Shown: piece by piece, positions 17,886 through 20,439 of the stretch
Layout of the letters: the number at the start of each line of letters is the position of its first letter
How positions within the stretch are numbered: the stretch's first letter is position 1
Assembly (NCBI GenBank): GCA_021822115.1
Contig: JAJZSA010000044.1
Span: 1-20,439 of the forward strand
DNA from: Pseudomonadota bacterium
Lineage (GTDB): Bacteria; Pseudomonadota; Gammaproteobacteria; Burkholderiales; Gallionellaceae
DNA: 20,439 nt
Direction of reading: 5' to 3'
The notes under the pieces: generated by a model
Databases searched by the model: none
What the model saw: the letters and a program-made list of their open reading frames with translations, nothing else
Told to the model about the DNA's origin: nothing
Made by a program: the position numbers and the translations under genes

Positions 17886-18853
17886 AACCAGATCCCCAAT
17901 CCTTTCAGCAGTGCGCGCACACCGGCGAACAATAGCAGAGAGATGACCATCTTGCGTACCACCGACGCCTTCAGCACATGCAGCAGACGTGCACCGATGG
18001 TCGCTCCCAGCATCATGCCGATGATGGACGGCACCGCGATGATGGCCAGCACCGCGCCCTTGTTCAGATAGATCCACGCTGCCGACGAATCGACCAGCGT
18101 CAGGATGAAACTGGAAGTACCCGCCGACACTTTGAGCGGTGCGCCCATCAGCAGGTTGAGCACCGGCACGTTGGCCCAGCCCGCCCCCATGCCGAACATA
18201 CCGGCCAGGAAACCGATGCCAAGGAACAGCGTCAGACCGAGCGCGGTGCGATGCACCTGCCAGTCTATCCGCTGGTTGCGCGCCGCATCATGGAAGATGC
18301 CGTGCATGGACAGGAAGGTGGATAAGCGATCCGGCGCCGGCACTTCCGGGAACTCGGACTTCTTGGCCAGCGCCATCAGGATGACGATGCCGAGGATGGT
18401 GATACCCAGCGCGATCTGCACGATGTGGGCCGGGATCGCCAGACCGACCATCGCGCCCACGATGGAGCTGGCCGAAGCCAGCACCGCCAGCGGCAACGCC
18501 AAGCGCAGGTTGGCCAGGCCCCCGCGCAACAAGGAAGGACCGGCTGCCAGTGCGGAAGCCAGCGCCACCAGCAGGCCGGCACCGCGCACGAAATCCAGGT
18601 GGAACGGGAAGAAGCCACCGACGATGGGCACGAACAGCACGCCGCCGCCGACACCGGACGGTACCGCCACGATACCCAGGAAGAAACACGTGACGAACAA
18701 CGCCAGCGGCCATACCCACCAGGGCGTCTCGTTCTCCGGCGGCATCGCTTCCACCGCCCAGGCGCTCCCCACGAAGGCGAGCAAGCCCACTGTCAGGAAC
18801 AGCCAGTTCGTCTTCAGCACGCCGGCCCAAGCCGGCCAGTCGCGCCGCATCAT
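17882..18853 (-). CDS. TauE/SafE-family permease, putative sulfite exporter
   Basis: 323 aa with about eight hydrophobic segments. The two family repeats are visible: SGVGGGVLFVP at 66-76 and FGMGAGWANVP at 220-230, the latter followed by KVSAGTSSF at 241-249. A long soluble loop spans about 163-200. Members of the family export sulfite, sulfoacetate or related anions, or import sulfur compounds; direction cannot be told from sequence. Two Met codons in a row (18853 and 18850) are possible starts; the first overlaps the soeC stop by 4 nt (ATGA). Its place behind soeC suggests that it clears sulfite when SoeABC is saturated, or moves a sulfur oxyanion to or from it. Confidence 0.88.
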   Translation of the reverse strand: MMRRDWPAWAGVLKTNWLFLTVGLLAFVGSAWAVEAMPPENETPWWVWPLALFVTCFFLGIVAVPSGVGGGVLFVPIVGGFFPFHLDFVRGAGLLVALASALAAGPSLLRGGLANLRLALPLAVLASASSIVGAMVGLAIPAHIVQIALGITILGIVILMALAKKSEFPEVPAPDRLSTFLSMHGIFHDAARNQRIDWQVHRTALGLTLFLGIGFLAGMFGMGAGWANVPVLNLLMGAPLKVSAGTSSFILTLVDSSAAWIYLNKGAVLAIIAVPSIIGMMLGATIGARLLHVLKASVVRKMVISLLLFAGVRALLKGLGIWL

Positions 18854-19752
18854 GATCTGCCCTGGTAATAAAGATTCTGCGGATGCTGTGCCTCGGCGAA
18901 GAAATACCAGCGCTCGGCCAGCAAACCGGTGTACTGCGATACGAACGCCAGCAGCGGTACGCTCAACACCAGGAACAGCGGCAGCATGAATGCACCCAGC
19001 AAGGCGACGATGAGCACGTTGCGCACGAATGCCGGGCTCTTGCCATGAAAGAACTCACGCGTGTTATAGGAACCGCCCAAAGCCCCCTGCGATTTCTGCA
19101 CGATGCGCGGATGACGGATGCCGATGGCGGTCTGCAAGGTGCTGGTCGGACGCAACGTCGCATTGCGCCACAGCGAAGCGGTACGCGTGAACATGCCGAG
19201 CAGGGTCAGCAACAAGGCGGCGCGTGCCAGCCCCAATGTCAGCTCCGGGGCGGCGAAGGTCGCATATGCGGCGGCCAGTGTCGTGCCGGAAGCACACCCG
19301 AGCACGATGAAGTTCACCACCGTCAGCGGATGCGCCCATTCCTTGAGCACCTTGATCGCGCCATAGATCATGCCCGTGCACACATAGAGGGTGATCGCCA
19401 GCAGCACGCCCACCAGCCCGATGGCCAGCGTCGCCCCGGAAGCGTTCCAGTGCGCTACGCCGTAAGCGAACACCGCCGCCATGAAAGCGGGCAAGGCGAT
19501 GCCTTCGCGCGCCAGCCAGGAGGTGCGCCACATGGTCATGGCACGCCAGGCGCGCTCGGGGTGGCCGAGGTGGAACACCGAGGAGATGCCGCCCAGCCCA
19601 CTGAACACCAGCACCAGCAGACTACCGCCGACATAGAAGCCGTGCGACAGTTGCCCGCCGAACAGCAATTCGATGAAGAACAGCGTGATGAACATGCCCT
19701 GCCCAGCGCCGATCAGGGTGGTCAGGAAAAGTACGGAGAACGCGGGACGCAT
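18850..19752 (-). CDS. soeC: SoeC, membrane anchor of sulfite-oxidising enzyme (DmsC/NrfD-like)
   Basis: 300 aa with eight to nine hydrophobic segments. The motif FHLGHPERAWRAM (60-72) followed by WRTSWLAREG is characteristic of the DmsC-type quinone-interacting anchors. In SoeABC of purple sulfur bacteria this subunit holds the molybdenum and iron-sulfur subunits at the cytoplasmic face and delivers electrons from sulfite to the quinone pool. Start and stop are tied to neighbours: the ATG shares one base with the soeB stop (TGATG), and the stop overlaps the permease by 4 nt. A DmsC of another complex-iron-sulfur molybdoenzyme (DMSO or polysulfide reductase) is possible; tusA, dsrE2 and the permease next to it favour sulfite oxidation. 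Confidence 0.85.
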   Translation of the reverse strand: MRPAFSVLFLTTLIGAGQGMFITLFFIELLFGGQLSHGFYVGGSLLVLVFSGLGGISSVFHLGHPERAWRAMTMWRTSWLAREGIALPAFMAAVFAYGVAHWNASGATLAIGLVGVLLAITLYVCTGMIYGAIKVLKEWAHPLTVVNFIVLGCASGTTLAAAYATFAAPELTLGLARAALLLTLLGMFTRTASLWRNATLRPTSTLQTAIGIRHPRIVQKSQGALGGSYNTREFFHGKSPAFVRNVLIVALLGAFMLPLFLVLSVPLLAFVSQYTGLLAERWYFFAEAQHPQNLYYQGRS

Positions 19753-20439
19753 CAGTTCAACTCCTCGGTGGTCGGCGGCAGGTTATGGTCGAACGGCGCG
19801 CCATCTATCTTGTGCGGATTGTCGGATCGATAGAGTTCCTCGTCACGGATGGTGAGCGTAGTCTTGCGCCGCGGCAGATAGTGGTTGGCCGGCTTGGTAT
19901 TGGCTTCCGGCATCAGCGTGTAACCGCCGCGCTCGCGGATCGCCACCGACACCTCGGAATCCGGGTCATGCACGTCACCGAACAGGCGCGCACCGGGCGG
20001 ACAGGCCAGCACACAGGAAGGTTTGCGTCGCTCTTCTGGCAGACTCTCGTCGTAGATGCGGTCGACGCACAAGGTGCACTTGGTCATCACCTTGCGCTCT
20101 TCATCGAACTCGCGCACGCCATACGGGCAGGCCCAGGAACAGTATTTGCAGCCGATGCACTTGTCATAGTCCACCAGCACGATGCCATCTTCCTTGCGCT
20201 TGTACGAAGCGCCGGTAGGACACACCGGCACGCAGGCCGGGTCTTCGCAATGCAAACAGCTCTTGGGGAAATGCACCGTCTCCATGTTGGGATAGGCGCC
20301 CACCTCGAAGGTCTGCACGCGATTGAAGAAAGTCCCGTTCGGATTCTGCTCGTAGGGGTTCAGGTCGGTCAGCGGGCCGGCCGAACCCGAGGTGTTCCAC
20401 TGTTTGCAATTGGTCACGCAGGCATGGCAGAGATCGGAA
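19752..20439 (-). CDS. soeB: SoeB, iron-sulfur subunit (N-terminus outside window)
   Basis: 228 residues are visible. The protein has the multi-cluster ferredoxin pattern of DmsB/PsrB/SoeB subunits, four cysteine groups: CHACVTNC near the visible N-terminus, CLHCEDPACVPVCPTGA, CIGCKYCSWACPYG, and CTLCVD with CVLACPPGA. They bind four [4Fe-4S] clusters that carry electrons from the molybdopterin subunit to the membrane anchor. A GTG at 20417 looks like a start but is internal: coding continues upstream through SDLCHAC to the window edge, and only about 10-15 residues should be missing. The molybdopterin subunit soeA is expected directly upstream, beyond 20439. A DMSO-reductase-type beta subunit is the alternative reading. 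Confidence 0.87.
   Translation of the reverse strand, partial: SDLCHACVTNCKQWNTSGSAGPLTDLNPYEQNPNGTFFNRVQTFEVGAYPNMETVHFPKSCLHCEDPACVPVCPTGASYKRKEDGIVLVDYDKCIGCKYCSWACPYGVREFDEERKVMTKCTLCVDRIYDESLPEERRKPSCVLACPPGARLFGDVHDPDSEVSVAIRERGGYTLMPEANTKPANHYLPRRKTTLTIRDEELYRSDNPHKIDGAPFDHNLPPTTEELN

Noticed and set aside
19752..20417. GTG at 20417 as the start of the ferredoxin subunit
   Set aside because: The reading frame stays open upstream and encodes two further cluster cysteines (CHAC), so the GTG is an internal valine codon.

Overview
This is a GC-rich, densely coding bacterial chromosome segment with 21 protein genes and almost no free space. I see no insertion sequence, CRISPR array, tRNA, rRNA or phage gene. 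Gene content and order (apbC-surE-pcm-nlpD, nadE next to a P-II gene, trxB-Smr, and soeBC with tusA-dsrE2) suggest a sulfur-oxidising Betaproteobacterium of the Nitrosomonadales type (Gallionellaceae or Sulfuricellaceae-like). That placement is inferred from recognised families, not from any search.

Layout. (1) Positions 1-3892, minus strand: apbC/Mrp, surE, pcm, nlpD and the start of a radical SAM gene form one tightly packed operon. surE/pcm and pcm/nlpD overlap by 4 nt each. The familiar rpoS does not follow nlpD. (2) Positions 3994-5432: a small NlpC/P60 lipoprotein (+) and an MltB-type lytic transglycosylase (-) converge and share a TTAA that supplies both stop codons. (3) Positions 5517-6985, plus strand: trxB, then an Smr-domain protein starting inside the trxB stop. 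(4) Positions 6982-12380, minus strand: rmuC, a large EF-hand membrane protein of unknown function, nadE and a P-II regulator, probably one operon linking NAD synthesis with nitrogen sensing. (5) Positions 12465-14291, minus strand: typA/bipA, with its own promoter and terminator. (6) Positions 14429-20439, minus strand: a sulfur-oxidation block reading soeB (cut by the window edge), soeC, a TauE/SafE permease, a small membrane protein, a tandem universal stress protein, then tusA, dsrE2 and a FadL-type outer-membrane protein.

How block 6 may work together. TusA and DsrE2 are known cytoplasmic sulfane-sulfur carriers. SoeABC oxidises sulfite to sulfate at the inner face of the membrane and passes electrons to quinone. 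TauE/SafE-family proteins export sulfite or related organosulfur anions. The first five genes overlap or lie 2 nt apart, so they are probably one transcript. tusA-dsrE2 has its own TATAAT upstream. The FadL-type porin is last and ends in a clear terminator. Whether it belongs functionally, for example in uptake of hydrophobic sulfur, is the most interesting open question here.

Regulation visible in the sequence: four minus-strand genes (apbC, mltB, rmuC, typA) have a TAGAAT or TATACT -10 hexamer followed closely by a GC-rich CGCC element. Two clear intrinsic-type hairpins lie after typA and after the FadL-like gene. No stretch over 300 nt lacks a gene; the longest gaps are about 100-140 nt and hold these promoters and terminators.
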